A stretch of DNA of 64,000 bases from Phycisphaerales bacterium Planc_01 (GCA_001603075.1 LVBB01000158.1:24548-88547), one strand, 5' to 3'; shown: positions 1 to 8,874, numbered from the stretch's first letter. Notes: a model not told the origin generated them from the letters alone. Program-made: numbers and translations.

Positions 1-1745
1 GATGACGCTGATCGCGCCGGTGTTGGCGACCTGTCCTTGGCCGGAGATGCCATAGGCCTCGACTTGAGCGTTTGTGACGCCGGTTTCCGTTGTTGCGGCG
101 CCGCCGGTGGCCTGGACGGCCAGAGCGCCCCAGTTGTCGATGTCGCCTGTGGCGTATATGGCATAGGCCTCGCCGCGGACGCTGACCTCCGCGTCCGTCG
201 TGCCCGTGGCGGTGCCGCCTGTGGCATTGACGTCGATGGCGCCGCTGTTGGTCACATCGCCTCTGTAGGTGGAAATGCCGCGAACCTCTGCGTAGGCGTC
301 GACGGTCTGGCCGCCGCCGGCTGTCCCGCCGAGGGCTCTGGCCCCAATGTCGCCTTCGTTGGTCACGTCGCCACCCCCGACGATGCCTTGCGCTTCCGCA
401 TACGTCGAAGCACGATCTTCGGTGTCGGCCGTCCCTCCCGTGGCGCTGACGTCGATCGCACCGCTGTTGACGGTATTCGCATCGACCGCTCCATTTCCAG
501 GCGGATAGGCGTAGAGACCGAAGGCGTAGGCATACGCCCAGGCCCTGTCGGCGGCCGCGGCGCTGCCGCCCGTTGCGGCGGCGGTAATGTCGCCGCTGTT
601 GGTCGTATCCCCGGTGAACTTCATTCCCTCGGCCCCTGCGGTCGCGGCTGCCTCGCTCTCGGCGGTGGCGTCGCCTCCTGCGGCGGTCACGTCAATGGCG
701 CCGCTGTTGTCGGCCGTGGGAGCGGGGTCCAGGTCGGTTTCACCCCAGATGCCCATGGCGAAGGAACTGGCGAAGGCCTGGTGATTGGAGGAAGAGGTCC
801 CTGCGACGGCCTCTGCGGTGATCGCGCCGCTGTTGACCAGGTTGCCCGTAACGATGATGCCGTAGGCTTCGGGGTCGGCATAGGCATAGGCGTACGTCTC
901 GGCGGTGGCGGTGACGTTTCCGCCGGTGGCGATGGCGATGATGTCGCCGCTGTTGGTCGCATTCCCCTCGGCCAGGATGCCGATGGCGCCGCTGTCTTCA
1001 GAGGCATAGGCCGCGTGGTCTTGCCGGTGCTGGCAAGGACGAGGGTTGCGCCGGAGGCGATCGCCGTGATGGCGCCGGTGTTGTCCACGTCGCCGGCGGA
1101 AATACCCTGGGCGTCGGTCCTGACGAAGAGGCTGGCGTAGCCGATGTTGTCCGGGTCGCCGACGTCCACCATCGTGCCGGGGCCGCCGGTCGCGGTGACG
1201 AGAATGGTCCCATCATTGTGGACGGTTCCGCTGGTCGAGATGCCGTAGGCCCTGGTGTCAGGGCCGGTATTGGCAAAGTTGTTGGCGAGGATGAACGGGT
1301 CGAAGACGCCGGTCCCACCGGTAGTCCCGACGGTCACATCGCCGGAGTTGTCGACGCTGGCCGTGCCCCCGATGCCATAGGCCTCAACGAGGGCGCCACC
1401 GACGACGGTCGCCGTTCCGCCGACCGCGTTGACATCGACGGCGCCGCTGTTGATCAGATCGATGCCGGTATACAGGCCATAGGCGTAGAACGAGCTGTTG
1501 GGGTAATTGGCGTCGTTGGCGCCCCAGGCCCAGAGGTAGATGGCCTCCAGGTTGATGTAGGGGATCGGCGCCCCTGGCGTCTGGAGACCGTAGACGGTCT
1601 GCCCGTCATGCAGATCGGTCTCGTTGACGTCGATCTGGGCCCTTGCCGTTACCGACAGAGACAGGAGCACCGCCATGAGTGTCAGATTGCATCGCCACAT
1701 CGCCCGGGACCCTTCGGTCCGCATCACCTCAAACAGACCCCGCAT
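1..1745 (-). CDS. Repeat-rich secreted protein, frameshifted, truncated at the left edge
   Basis: The ATG at 1745-1743 follows GGGGATGAGACG and leads into a hydrophobic signal peptide (MWRCNLTLMAVLLSLSVTARA). The mature part is low-complexity and built from units of about 35-45 residues with the consensus G-D-V-T-N-S-G-A-I-D-V-x-A-x-G-G-T-A followed by A-Y-G-I, as in autotransporter-type or parallel beta-helix surface proteins. The reading frame breaks near 1015-1022: upstream the repeats read in one frame, ending ASTGKTT, and downstream (AAYASEDSGAIGI...) they read in the -1 frame, which stays open to base 1. This equals one missing base and could be a sequencing error or a real lesion. The 3' end is outside the window, so the length is at least about 580 residues. 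The function is unknown; surface exposure is inferred from the signal peptide and repeats. Confidence 0.65.
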
Positions 1746-1891
1746 CGTCTCATCCCCTTCATCCGAGTTTCCGATAGAACATGCGAACAGTGGGGGGAGA
1801 ATCAGGCCGCTCTCGATGCGCATCGGGACCGCGAGCCTGTCGGCCTGACAAGGATTCCTCTTCTTCTCCCTCCGTGGTGCCACAGCCCCTT

Positions 1892-1921
1892 ATTATACAC
1901 TCTCAGCCGGGGCAATGTCAA
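1892..1921 (-). promoter_or_regulatory. Near-consensus sigma70 promoter of the repeat protein gene
   Basis: On the minus strand TTGACA (1921-1916) is separated by 18 bases from TATAAT (1897-1892), both perfect hexamers. Transcription would start near 1885, giving a leader of about 140 nt before the ATG at 1745. No recognisable riboswitch is seen in the leader. Confidence 0.8.
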
Positions 1922-1999
1922 ACTATTCAGCAGAATCTGGCACCACAAACACCGGGTCCGCCGCAGTTTTCGCCCGGCCCCGCTCGGCGCGCCGAGGGG

Positions 2000-2389
2000 T
2001 TACTCGAACCGTCCCCGGCCTCGTCGGCGGCAGCGGTGGGGGCCTCCCATCGGTCCGCCTCGGCGGCAGGCGGGCCCCGGCGGGCCGGCCTCGGGCTCGG
2101 TCACTTCGACGGGGCCGCCTTCGATGGACAGGGCCTTGCCGTGGACGAGGGCGTCGGCGACTTTCTTGTGGGCGGATTCGATGATGCGTCCGAACGTCTG
2201 GCGCGAGACGTTCATCCGCTGGGCCGCTTCCTCCTGGTAGAGCCCCTCCAGGTCGGCCAGGCGCAGGGCCTCCAGCTCATCGACCGCCAGTTCGACACAC
2301 TGGAGCGCCGACAGCGGCACACCCCTGGGTTTGTAGTAGGCCACGTGGGGAACGATGGCCACCCGCCGGCAGTGTCTGGGTCTGGGCAT
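2000..2389 (-). CDS. DUF134 (UPF0251) family HTH protein
   Basis: A 129-residue protein starting [10 protein letters not shown], with the DUF134 core L[30 protein letters not shown]. It is followed by a sigma-region-4-like helix-turn-helix ([21 protein letters not shown]) and a basic Gly/Pro/Arg-rich tail. The family is a putative DNA-binding regulator that in many anaerobes sits beside NifX-like and Mrp/MinD genes. Here it is the last gene of such an operon, five bases after the Mrp fusion. It is the obvious candidate to bind the palindrome in the operon promoter (6156-6169), but this is inference. Confidence 0.85.
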   Translation of the reverse strand: MPRPRHCRRVAIVPHVAYYKPRGVPLSALQCVELAVDELEALRLADLEGLYQEEAAQRMNVSRQTFGRIIESAHKKVADALVHGKALSIEGGPVEVTEPEAGPPGPACRRGGPMGGPHRCRRRGRGRFE

Positions 2390-2394
2390 ATCGA

Positions 2395-3528
2395 TCAGTG
2401 ATCGCAGACGTTGTCGCCGGTCTGAAGCGCGCCGGCGAGATAGTCGCTGACAAGGGCCTCCGGCGTATCGACCGGGGCGCCGACGATCACCTCGATCTTC
2501 TTCTCGGCGAACAGCATCTGGGCGCGCTGGCCCATCCCGCCGGCGACGATCAGGTTCACGCCCTTCTCTGCCAGCCAGGCCGGCAATACGCCCGGCTCGT
2601 GCGGCGGTGGGGCCAGCACCACCTGACTCTGGATCGTCTTGCTCTTGGGGTCGACGTCGACGATGGCAAACTGCCCGCAGTGTCCAAAATGCGCCGTCAG
2701 CTTGCCATCGGCCAATGGGATCGCGATCTTCATGTTGCTCGTCTCCTTTTGTTGCGTCTCTTGTTTCGGCTCGCCCAGCAGCGGCTCGAAGACATGCGCG
2801 AATGCCTGTGCCGTGGGGCTGTCCTTCTCGAATGCGATCAGCGGCTTGCCCGCATCACCCGACTGCGCCACCGTCGGGTCCATCGGGACCCCGCCCAGGA
2901 ACGGGACGCCGAAGTCCTCGGCGATCTGCTCGCCGCCGGCGCCGGGGAAGATGTCCGTACGTTTGCCGCAATGGGGGCAGACAAAGCCGCTCATGTTCTC
3001 GATGATGCCCAGCACCGGCAGGCTCAACTGTTTGCAGAACGTCACGCACTTGCGGACGTCCACCACCGCCAGGTCCTGCGGGGTCGTGACGATCACGACG
3101 CCGTCGACCGTGCCGAGCACCTGGACCGCCGAAAGCGCCTCGTCGCCGGTCCCGGGCGGGCAGTCCACGACGAGATCGTCCAGGTCGCCCCAGGCGACGC
3201 CGTCGCAGAACTGCTGGATCATGTTGTGTTTCATCGGTCCACGCCAGATCACCGCCTCATTGGGATTGCTCAGCATGAAGGCGATGCTCATGACCTTCAG
3301 CGAATTGCCGTAGAGGACCGGCTCGATCTTCTCGTCGTACGCCGTCAATCGGGTGCCGTCGAGCCGCAGCAGCTTCGGGACGCTGGGACCATGAATGTCG
3401 ATGTCCAGCAGGCCGACGCGCCGGCCCTGTCCGCCGAGCCAGACGGCCAGATTGACTGCGATGCTGCTCTTGCCCACGCCGCCTTTGCCGCTCATGACGA
3501 GAATTCTGCGACCGATGCGATTCGCCAC
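2395..3528 (-). CDS. Mrp/NBP35-type P-loop ATPase fused to a NifX-like domain
   Basis: 377 residues from a GTG start (3528-3526) preceded by AGGAG, which overlaps the previous stop. Residues about 1-250 are an Mrp/NBP35 iron-sulfur carrier ATPase: deviant Walker [11 protein letters not shown], the DIDIHGPS motif, and the metal-binding C-P-H-C pair (GFVCPHCGK) that bridges a cluster between subunits in the family. Residues about 264-377 form a complete dinitrogenase iron-molybdenum cofactor (NifX/NifB C-terminal-like) domain beginning [20 protein letters not shown]. Joining an Fe-S carrier to a cofactor-binding domain suggests that one protein delivers a metal cluster to, or receives it from, the separate NifX-like protein of the same operon. 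Cytoplasmic. Confidence 0.9.
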   Translation of the reverse strand: MANRIGRRILVMSGKGGVGKSSIAVNLAVWLGGQGRRVGLLDIDIHGPSVPKLLRLDGTRLTAYDEKIEPVLYGNSLKVMSIAFMLSNPNEAVIWRGPMKHNMIQQFCDGVAWGDLDDLVVDCPPGTGDEALSAVQVLGTVDGVVIVTTPQDLAVVDVRKCVTFCKQLSLPVLGIIENMSGFVCPHCGKRTDIFPGAGGEQIAEDFGVPFLGGVPMDPTVAQSGDAGKPLIAFEKDSPTAQAFAHVFEPLLGEPKQETQQKETSNMKIAIPLADGKLTAHFGHCGQFAIVDVDPKSKTIQSQVVLAPPPHEPGVLPAWLAEKGVNLIVAGGMGQRAQMLFAEKKIEVIVGAPVDTPEALVSDYLAGALQTGDNVCDH

Positions 3529-3540
3529 GTTGCTTCGCTC

Positions 3541-4455
3541 CTACTTCGTTGTCTTCAAAGAGTCCATGATAACGTTCCATACCGAAACGACCTGTGTGGC
3601 GGTTCGGTTCCGAGCATACTCGATGATCGTCTTTTCCGCCACCTGGGCGTACGTCACCGCCGGATCGTAGTCGATCTTTCCGGCCAAGACGAGTCCTTTG
3701 TCCCGAGCGCCCGCTTCGATGGCCTCTGTGACGTCGGGATTGATGTTCCATTTGTTGATGCACACCGCCGTCGGGATGCCGAAGTGGGCCGTCAGTTGAG
3801 CCACACGATCGAGGTCGTGCCGACCCGAAAGAGTCGGCTCCGTCACCACGAGGACGAGATCCGCGCCCGTGATCGACGCAATCACCGGACAGCCGATGCC
3901 GGGCGAACCATCCACCAGTAGGGGCGAATCATCATTCGCCCTTGCGCCCCGCTCGTCGGCAATCCGCTTCGCTTGCTTGCGGATCAGACTGACGAGCTTG
4001 CCGCTGTTTTCCTCGGCGGTGCCCAGCCGGGCGTGGACCATCGGCCCGAATCGCGTCTTAGAGACGAACCATTGGCCGTTGATCGCGTCCTCGAAATCGA
4101 TCGCATCGACGGGACAGAACTGGACGCACACGCCGCAACCCTCGCAGGCCACCGGGTCGATTGTACAGGTCTTGGCGATGATGTCGTTGCCCGGTCCGCT
4201 CAGCGATACGGCCTCGAATCGGCAGACGCGCTCACACTCGCCGCAGCCGATGCACTTGTCGGCGCGGATGCGCGCGAGCTTGCCGCCGCTGAAGTCGTGG
4301 CTCTCCTGCACGTCGGGTTTGAGAATCAGGTGCAGGTCCGCCGCGTCCACGTCACAGTCGGCCAGCACGGCATTCTGCGCCAGGCTCGCGAACGCCGCAA
4401 CGAGGCTCGTCTTGCCCGTGCCGCCCTTGCCGCTGATGACTACGATCTCTTTCAT
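3541..4455 (-). CDS. MinD-superfamily P-loop ATPase with inserted 2[4Fe-4S] ferredoxin domain
   Basis: 304 residues starting MKEIVVISGKGGTGKTS (deviant Walker A). Two bacterial ferredoxin motifs interrupt the ATPase fold at about residues 66-112: C-I-G-C-G-E-C-E-R-V-C and C-E-G-C-G-V-C-V-Q-F-C-P. The later DGSPGIGCPVIAS segment is typical of this family. The start codon directly abuts the stop of the upstream paralogue, so the two ATPases are translationally coupled and probably act as a heterodimer. A copy of the GGGCGAAT palindrome lies inside the gene (3922-3941) and encodes ANDDSPL just before the conserved LVDGSPGIG strand, in what should be a surface loop. The family occurs in orange-protein-like Mo/Fe-S clusters of anaerobes; the exact role here is unknown. 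Confidence 0.9.
   Translation of the reverse strand: MKEIVVISGKGGTGKTSLVAAFASLAQNAVLADCDVDAADLHLILKPDVQESHDFSGGKLARIRADKCIGCGECERVCRFEAVSLSGPGNDIIAKTCTIDPVACEGCGVCVQFCPVDAIDFEDAINGQWFVSKTRFGPMVHARLGTAEENSGKLVSLIRKQAKRIADERGARANDDSPLLVDGSPGIGCPVIASITGADLVLVVTEPTLSGRHDLDRVAQLTAHFGIPTAVCINKWNINPDVTEAIEAGARDKGLVLAGKIDYDPAVTYAQVAEKTIIEYARNRTATQVVSVWNVIMDSLKTTK
3922..3941. repeat. GGGCGAAT palindrome, intragenic copy 1
   Basis: GGGCGAAT-CATC-ATTCGCCC has perfect 8-base arms, preceded by GTAG. It lies within the first MinD-type ATPase gene and is read on the minus strand as A-N-D-D-S-P. Confidence 0.85.
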
Positions 4456-5295
4456 TCAGAGCGCCCCCAGTCGCGTCGCCAGATCGCGGAACCGCTCGGT
4501 GTATTCGGGCAGCGCATCGACGATCATCTGTCCGGTTGAATACGCCTGCGCGATCCGCCGGTCGTCAGGAATACTCGCCACAATCTCGATGCCTTCCGCT
4601 TTGCAGTACGCCTGTGTCTGGTCGTTGCCGATCCCGTCGCGATTGATCGCCACGGCAAACGGCAATCCCATCTCGCGGACCAGCTCTACCGCCAGCTTCA
4701 GGTCGTTGAGACCGAACGGCGTCGGCTCGGTCACGAGCAGGACGAAGTCCACACCCCTGATTGCCGCGACCACTGGACATGATGTCCCCGGCGGCACGTC
4801 CACGATGGCCAGCCCATCGGACTGGATGTGTCGCCTGACCGAACGAATCAGCGAGGGCGTTCGCACGTGGCCGATCTCCAGCCGTCCGGAGACGAACCCC
4901 AACGGTCCGGCCTGGCCCGTCTCGATCTCGCCGATCCGCAGCGGCTCTCGTTCGATCGCCTCGGCCGGACACACCAGCCAGCATCCGCCGCAACTGTGGC
5001 ACAGTTGCTCGAACGTCAGGACCTTTTCGCCGATGCAGACGATCGCGCTGTACTGGCAGATCTGGCCGCACCGGCCGCATCCGATGCACTTGGCGGCATC
5101 CACCTGCGGCACCTCGACGGTCACTTCCTCGCGCCCATCGATTTGCGGCTTCAGGAAGATGTGCCCGTTCGGCTCTTCCACGTCGCAGTCGATATACTGC
5201 GTCGGCCTGCCTGCCGCAGCGCAGACCTTCGCCAGATTCGTCGCCACGGTGGTCTTGCCCGTGCCGCCTTTGCCCGATGCCACCGCGAGAATCAC
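4456..5295 (-). CDS. MinD-superfamily P-loop ATPase with inserted ferredoxin domain (second paralogue)
   Basis: The protein starts at a GTG (5295-5293) placed 6 bases after GGGGGG; the longer open frame upstream to 5331 lacks a ribosome binding site. It begins M-I-L-A-V-A-S-G-K-G-G-T-G-K-T-T (deviant Walker A). Ferredoxin-type motifs C-I-G-C-G-R-C-G-Q-I-C-Q and C-H-S-C-G-G-C-W-L-V-C-P are inserted at about residues 60-110. VDVPPGTSCPVVA is the Walker B-side motif. About 279 residues, normal for the family. Together with the downstream paralogue it forms the conserved tandem MinD pair seen beside NifX-like proteins. Confidence 0.9.
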   Translation of the reverse strand: MILAVASGKGGTGKTTVATNLAKVCAAAGRPTQYIDCDVEEPNGHIFLKPQIDGREEVTVEVPQVDAAKCIGCGRCGQICQYSAIVCIGEKVLTFEQLCHSCGGCWLVCPAEAIEREPLRIGEIETGQAGPLGFVSGRLEIGHVRTPSLIRSVRRHIQSDGLAIVDVPPGTSCPVVAAIRGVDFVLLVTEPTPFGLNDLKLAVELVREMGLPFAVAINRDGIGNDQTQAYCKAEGIEIVASIPDDRRIAQAYSTGQMIVDALPEYTERFRDLATRLGAL

Positions 5296-5371
5296 TGTCG
5301 TCCCCCTTGAAAGCCCGCGCGGTGGCGGCATTCGCGCGCGTACACCGGCTGGATGGGCGCCCTCTCTGCCG

Positions 5372-5737
5372 TCATGAATTCATTCCGGAATGCGACTGCA
5401 CGTTCGGCCCCGTCGCTTCGGTCAGCTTGCCGGCCTTGAACCGCTCGACCGCCTCGGCTACGGCGCCCGTCACGCCCGTATAGAGCGTGATGTTGCCCGC
5501 GCGGAGCGTTCGTTCGGCGTTTGGACCACAGTTGCCCGTCAGCACGGCTCGTGCTCCGGTGTCAATCACGACCTTGGCGGCGCTGATCCCCGCGCCGCCG
5601 GCATCGACGTTGGTGTTCTCGACCGCCTCGAATTCCATGTTATCGGTATCGACAACCACGAAGCAGGCCGCCCGCCCGAATCGCGGGTCCACCTGCGCGT
5701 CCATCGTCCGGCCGGTTGATGTCACGGCTACCTTCAT
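5372..5737 (-). CDS. NifX/NifB-type dinitrogenase iron-molybdenum cofactor domain protein
   Basis: A 121-residue single-domain protein (MKVAVTSTGRTMDAQVDPRFGRAACFVVVD...) with the family signature D-P-R-F-G-R-A near the N-terminus, GGAGISAAKVVIDTGARAVLTGNCGPNA in the middle and YTGVTGAVAEAVERFKAG near the end. GGAGAAG lies 5 bases before the ATG. The family binds iron-molybdenum or related metal-sulfur clusters. No nitrogenase genes are present, so a storage or orange-protein-like role with the MinD pair is more likely than nitrogen fixation. Confidence 0.9.
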   Translation of the reverse strand: MKVAVTSTGRTMDAQVDPRFGRAACFVVVDTDNMEFEAVENTNVDAGGAGISAAKVVIDTGARAVLTGNCGPNAERTLRAGNITLYTGVTGAVAEAVERFKAGKLTEATGPNVQSHSGMNS

Positions 5738-5767
5738 GCGTCTTCTCCAATCAGGGCGCGCAGGGAC

Positions 5768-6094
5768 TCATTTCGTCTCGGTCTGAAGTGCTTCGATGCG
5801 CTTCTGAATATCGGTCAGGGCGCCCTGGAAATAGCTTGCCTGCTGCCTGAGCGTCTCCAGTTCCTGCTCCGGGGGTGGTGCTACCGGCCCGTAGACTGGA
5901 TAACCGGTCCCTATCGGAGCCCACCCGAACCGACCGGCAGCGAACCCGAAACCCCGGCCTCGACCCCACAAGCCTCGGCCTCGACCGCCGATTGGATTCG
6001 CGTAGCCGGGCATCGCATACCCAGCGCAGTATCCGGCCGCTCTTCCCGTCATCGGACCCATACCCATCGGGCCTGTTCCATCTCCACCTGGCAT
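5768..6094 (-). CDS. DUF5320-type Gly/Met-rich small protein
   Basis: The start chosen is the ATG at 6094-6092 preceded by AAAGGGG; the longer frame to 6181 would run through the promoter. The 108-residue product begins MPGGDGTGPMGMGPMTGRAAG, followed by a glycine/arginine/aromatic-rich stretch and a C-terminal helix (EQELETLRQQASYFQGALTDIQKRIEALQ), the standard DUF5320 layout. Members of this family regularly head MinD/NifX clusters. The molecular function is unknown. It is the first gene of the operon that runs down to DUF134. Confidence 0.85.
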   Translation of the reverse strand: MPGGDGTGPMGMGPMTGRAAGYCAGYAMPGYANPIGGRGRGLWGRGRGFGFAAGRFGWAPIGTGYPVYGPVAPPPEQELETLRQQASYFQGALTDIQKRIEALQTETK

Positions 6095-6146
6095 CGCTAT
6101 GCCCCTTTCAATCAGGTTGCTCTTGCACCATCTTTCGAACACGCTA

Positions 6147-6175
6147 TATATATTATGGGCATATGCCCAAAACAA
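6147..6175 (-). promoter_or_regulatory. Promoter with embedded 14-bp palindrome upstream of the MinD/NifX operon
   Basis: On the minus strand a -35-like TTGTTT (6175-6170) and a -10-like TATATA (6152-6147) are separated by exactly 17 bases. That spacer contains the perfect palindrome TGGGCATATGCCCA (6169-6156). An operator lying wholly between the two promoter hexamers is the classical position for repression. The binding protein is not known; DUF134, encoded at the end of the operon, is a candidate. Confidence 0.65.
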
Positions 6176-6230
6176 GTTCAATAGAAAACCGGGAATTTCC
6201 GAAGAGTTTTCACCTGTGACGCCGGTTCTC

Positions 6231-8708
6231 TTACTCGGTGCGATCCGGCATCCGCATTGCGATGGAGCGCTCGACCGCGTTGAAGACGGTGAATCGGACG
6301 GTTCGGCCTTTGCTCTCTGTCGTGATGCGGTGCAGATCGTCGAGCGAATCGACGGCCTGGTCGTTTGCCTTGAGAATGACGTCGCCGCGTCGGAAACCCG
6401 CGCCGGCAGCCCGACTTGCCGGCGGGACCTCGACGAAGAGCACGCCCGTTTCGCGACCGATGCCGGCGGCGGACTTCTCCGCCTCGCCCGTGAGGTTCTT
6501 GATCGTCGCGCCCAACCACGCCACAGGCTCGGGATCGCGGGTGCCTGCCTCCTGTGGCCGCGTCATGGCGACGAAGGTGCGCGGCATCTGGGCGACCTCC
6601 TGGCGGAACGCCGGCTTCAGGACGCCGAACCGATCCATAGGGAAGTTTCGGAAGCCGAGCTTCAGCGCGGGCGAGCCGTCCCTGACGCGATAGTCGCCAC
6701 GGGCGGGATCGACGAACATCGGATCGGCGATGACCGAATGCGTATCGAACCCTCTGGCCTGCCATTGCGCGAAGGTCAGCGGACCGCTGCCGACGCCGGT
6801 GATCCGGATCGCGCCGCCTCGCGAGTAGAACAAATTGTCGTCGAACTGCCTGGCGTACTCCGGGTTGGCGCGGATGAACTGGTACGGCTCGTCGCTGACG
6901 AAGATGTTCCGGGCGATCACGTCGTCGCACCCAGGCATCCAGATGTGAAAGCCGCCGAACCCGTCGATGATGATGTTGTTCTCCACCGTTCGAAAGAACC
7001 CCTCGCGCAGCTTCACGCCCATGCCCAGGCACAGGTTGTCCCGGACGAGGTAGTTGCTCGATCCATCGTCGAGATCGATCCCCCAGGAATGGCCGCCGGG
7101 GTGGGCGAAACGGTTGTTGCGGATGATCGTCGTCTTGTAGTTGTCGAGCTTCGCCCGTTCTTTGGCGAACGGCTCGATATCCCGGCCGCCGTTGTACGAG
7201 GTCTTCCACCAGCGGTCGCGTCCCCAACTGTTGAACGGGCCGTGGTCGCCGCTCTCGCGGACGGTGTCGAAGACGTCGTTGTGCTCGATCATGTGCCCGC
7301 CCCAGCAGCCGTCGTTGATACAGATGGCCGCACGGGGACACTGATAGATCGTGTTGTGGCTGACTGTGATCTCCTCGCTCATGGAGAGGAACACGCCGGC
7401 GACCTGCTTGCCGATGTAGCCGAAATTGTGCATCAGGTTGTTGTGAACGGTGCACTGGGCCGGATAGTCCGGACCTTTCGGGCCCGGCGTCAGATCGATC
7501 TGGTCCTGTGGCAGCGTCGTGCCGTATTCGACGGCCGGCGAGCGGACGGAATCGATATCTCCGACCAGGCAGACGGCGCTTTCGCCCAGCCGTGTGAATC
7601 GGCAGCCCTCGATGCGCACACGTCGATTGTACCGGCTGAGCAAAACGCCATTGCCGCCCAGGTCTTCAAAGTGGCAATCCTGAACCGAGCAGTCCTCAGC
7701 GCCTTCGATATGGACGGCGGCGAGGCGGGCAATCGACCAGTCGCCCCGCAGCAGGCGCTCGTACGGCTCCATGAAGATGCGCTGCGTGTGTCGAAGGTGC
7801 AGCCCCCGAAAGTGCAGGTTGCGCACGGGCTCATCGGCCGTGCCGCGAACGACGACGAGTTGTTTGAGCCCCGCGCCGATGACTTGCGTCTGTGCCAGAT
7901 CGACCTCCGGCTCGGGAATCAGATACAGCGTCCTCGTCTGTGCGTCGAAATACCATTCGCCCGGTGCGTCCAGCTCTTCGAAAAGGTTCTCGACGAACAA
8001 GTAGTCCGTGTGAAAGCCGCCCCGAAAGACGGGGTCGAACCCGCCGCCCCGATTCTCCTGCCAGCCGCCTCTGAACTGAATCGCCCCCTCATCATCGACA
8101 CGAACGATCTCGTAGTGCTTGCTGCCCCACATCGCCTCATGCAGAGCGTGCATGTACCCTCCCTGGGGCCGTCTCCACGTCCTGGCTCGTTCGGGGCTGA
8201 TGGCGTCGCCGCTGGTGCCGCCGAAGAATTTCGCGGTGGGATCGTAGTTGGGATATCGGGCCGGATGCTGTCGCCGGCCGTCGACGAACAGTTGATCGAT
8301 CTTCTCGATTCGATCGGGGACCTTCGCCGAGACGATGCCATCCTTGTACGGCTGCCAGTCCAGCTCCAGCGCAAAGCCCCCGCTGAGCACGACCTCTTCG
8401 CCCGGATACGCCTGATACTCGATCCTCGTATCGTCGTCGCCCGAATCGGCGGCGGTGAACACGATCGGTTCGGTCAGGTAGTAGTCCCCGCCTCGCAGAA
8501 GGACCGTGATCTGCTCGACGTCTCCGCTGCGCGCCTGGCGCACCGCATCTCGCGCCCGCGCCAGCGAGGCAAAGGGTTTCTCCATTGAACCGGAATTCAT
8601 GTCACTGCCGTCGCCGGCGACGTGGAAGACCACTGCTCCGTGCAAGGGCGACGCATGCATCGCCCCTACCATCAGCAGAGCGAACAACAGAGTTGTGCGA
8701 ACCATCAT
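6231..8708 (-). CDS. Secreted right-handed beta-helix protein with C-terminal PDZ domain
   Basis: The start is set at the ATG pair 8708-8703 behind GAGGGA. The product is about 825 residues with a signal peptide (MMVRTTLLFALLMVGAMHASPLHGA), then VFHVAGDGSDMNSGSMEKPFASLARARDAVR, the usual N-terminus of pectate-lyase-like/PbH1 proteins. The central 500 residues contain beta-helix turns (V-H-I-E-G-A-E-D-C-S-V-Q-D-C, N-N-I-I-I-D-G-F-G-G). The last ~75 residues form a PDZ-like domain (GVLFVEVPPASRAAGAGFRRGDVILKAN). Likely a polysaccharide lyase or epimerase-type protein that works with the neighbouring divergent sulfatases; the substrate cannot be read from sequence. A repeat element lies inside the signal peptide coding region (8646-8665). 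Confidence 0.85.
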   Translation of the reverse strand: MMVRTTLLFALLMVGAMHASPLHGAVVFHVAGDGSDMNSGSMEKPFASLARARDAVRQARSGDVEQITVLLRGGDYYLTEPIVFTAADSGDDDTRIEYQAYPGEEVVLSGGFALELDWQPYKDGIVSAKVPDRIEKIDQLFVDGRRQHPARYPNYDPTAKFFGGTSGDAISPERARTWRRPQGGYMHALHEAMWGSKHYEIVRVDDEGAIQFRGGWQENRGGGFDPVFRGGFHTDYLFVENLFEELDAPGEWYFDAQTRTLYLIPEPEVDLAQTQVIGAGLKQLVVVRGTADEPVRNLHFRGLHLRHTQRIFMEPYERLLRGDWSIARLAAVHIEGAEDCSVQDCHFEDLGGNGVLLSRYNRRVRIEGCRFTRLGESAVCLVGDIDSVRSPAVEYGTTLPQDQIDLTPGPKGPDYPAQCTVHNNLMHNFGYIGKQVAGVFLSMSEEITVSHNTIYQCPRAAICINDGCWGGHMIEHNDVFDTVRESGDHGPFNSWGRDRWWKTSYNGGRDIEPFAKERAKLDNYKTTIIRNNRFAHPGGHSWGIDLDDGSSNYLVRDNLCLGMGVKLREGFFRTVENNIIIDGFGGFHIWMPGCDDVIARNIFVSDEPYQFIRANPEYARQFDDNLFYSRGGAIRITGVGSGPLTFAQWQARGFDTHSVIADPMFVDPARGDYRVRDGSPALKLGFRNFPMDRFGVLKPAFRQEVAQMPRTFVAMTRPQEAGTRDPEPVAWLGATIKNLTGEAEKSAAGIGRETGVLFVEVPPASRAAGAGFRRGDVILKANDQAVDSLDDLHRITTESKGRTVRFTVFNAVERSIAMRMPDRTE
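8646..8665. repeat. Variant of the GGGCGA palindrome inside a signal peptide
   Basis: GGGCGACGCATGCATCGCCC has arms GGGCGA/TCGCCC and is followed by CTAC, as in other copies. Read on the minus strand it encodes G-A-M-H-A-S-P-L, the same phase and the same SPL ending as the other intragenic copies. Confidence 0.6.
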
Positions 8709-8874
8709 ATCCAGTCCCTCGAACTTCAGTGACGTGACGAACCTGCCACCCCATTTGACAACAAACGGAGCCGCAAAGCAACCTCGCTCTGACGCTTCTT
8801 GCCTCGTCGCAACCAATGCGCCATAATGGCGCCGAGCCAATGGCCTGCGAACCACCGTCAAGGAGTGCCGCACG

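Noticed and set aside
37-1140. Long plus-strand open frame opposite the repeat protein gene
   Set aside because: It is the antisense of Gly/Ala-rich repeats in GC-rich DNA, without ribosome binding site or family signature.
2398-3921. 507-codon plus-strand frame over the Mrp and MinD genes
   Set aside because: Opposite the clearly recognised Mrp/MinD proteins; its translation has no domain and results from high GC at codon position three.
5372-5737. Nitrogen fixation cluster
   Set aside because: NifX-like domains are present but no nifHDK, nifB radical SAM or nifEN genes; the set matches the MinD/orange-protein-like clusters.
6099-8588. 829-codon plus-strand frame over the beta-helix gene
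   Set aside because: Antisense shadow; the minus frame has signal peptide, family motifs and ribosome binding site.
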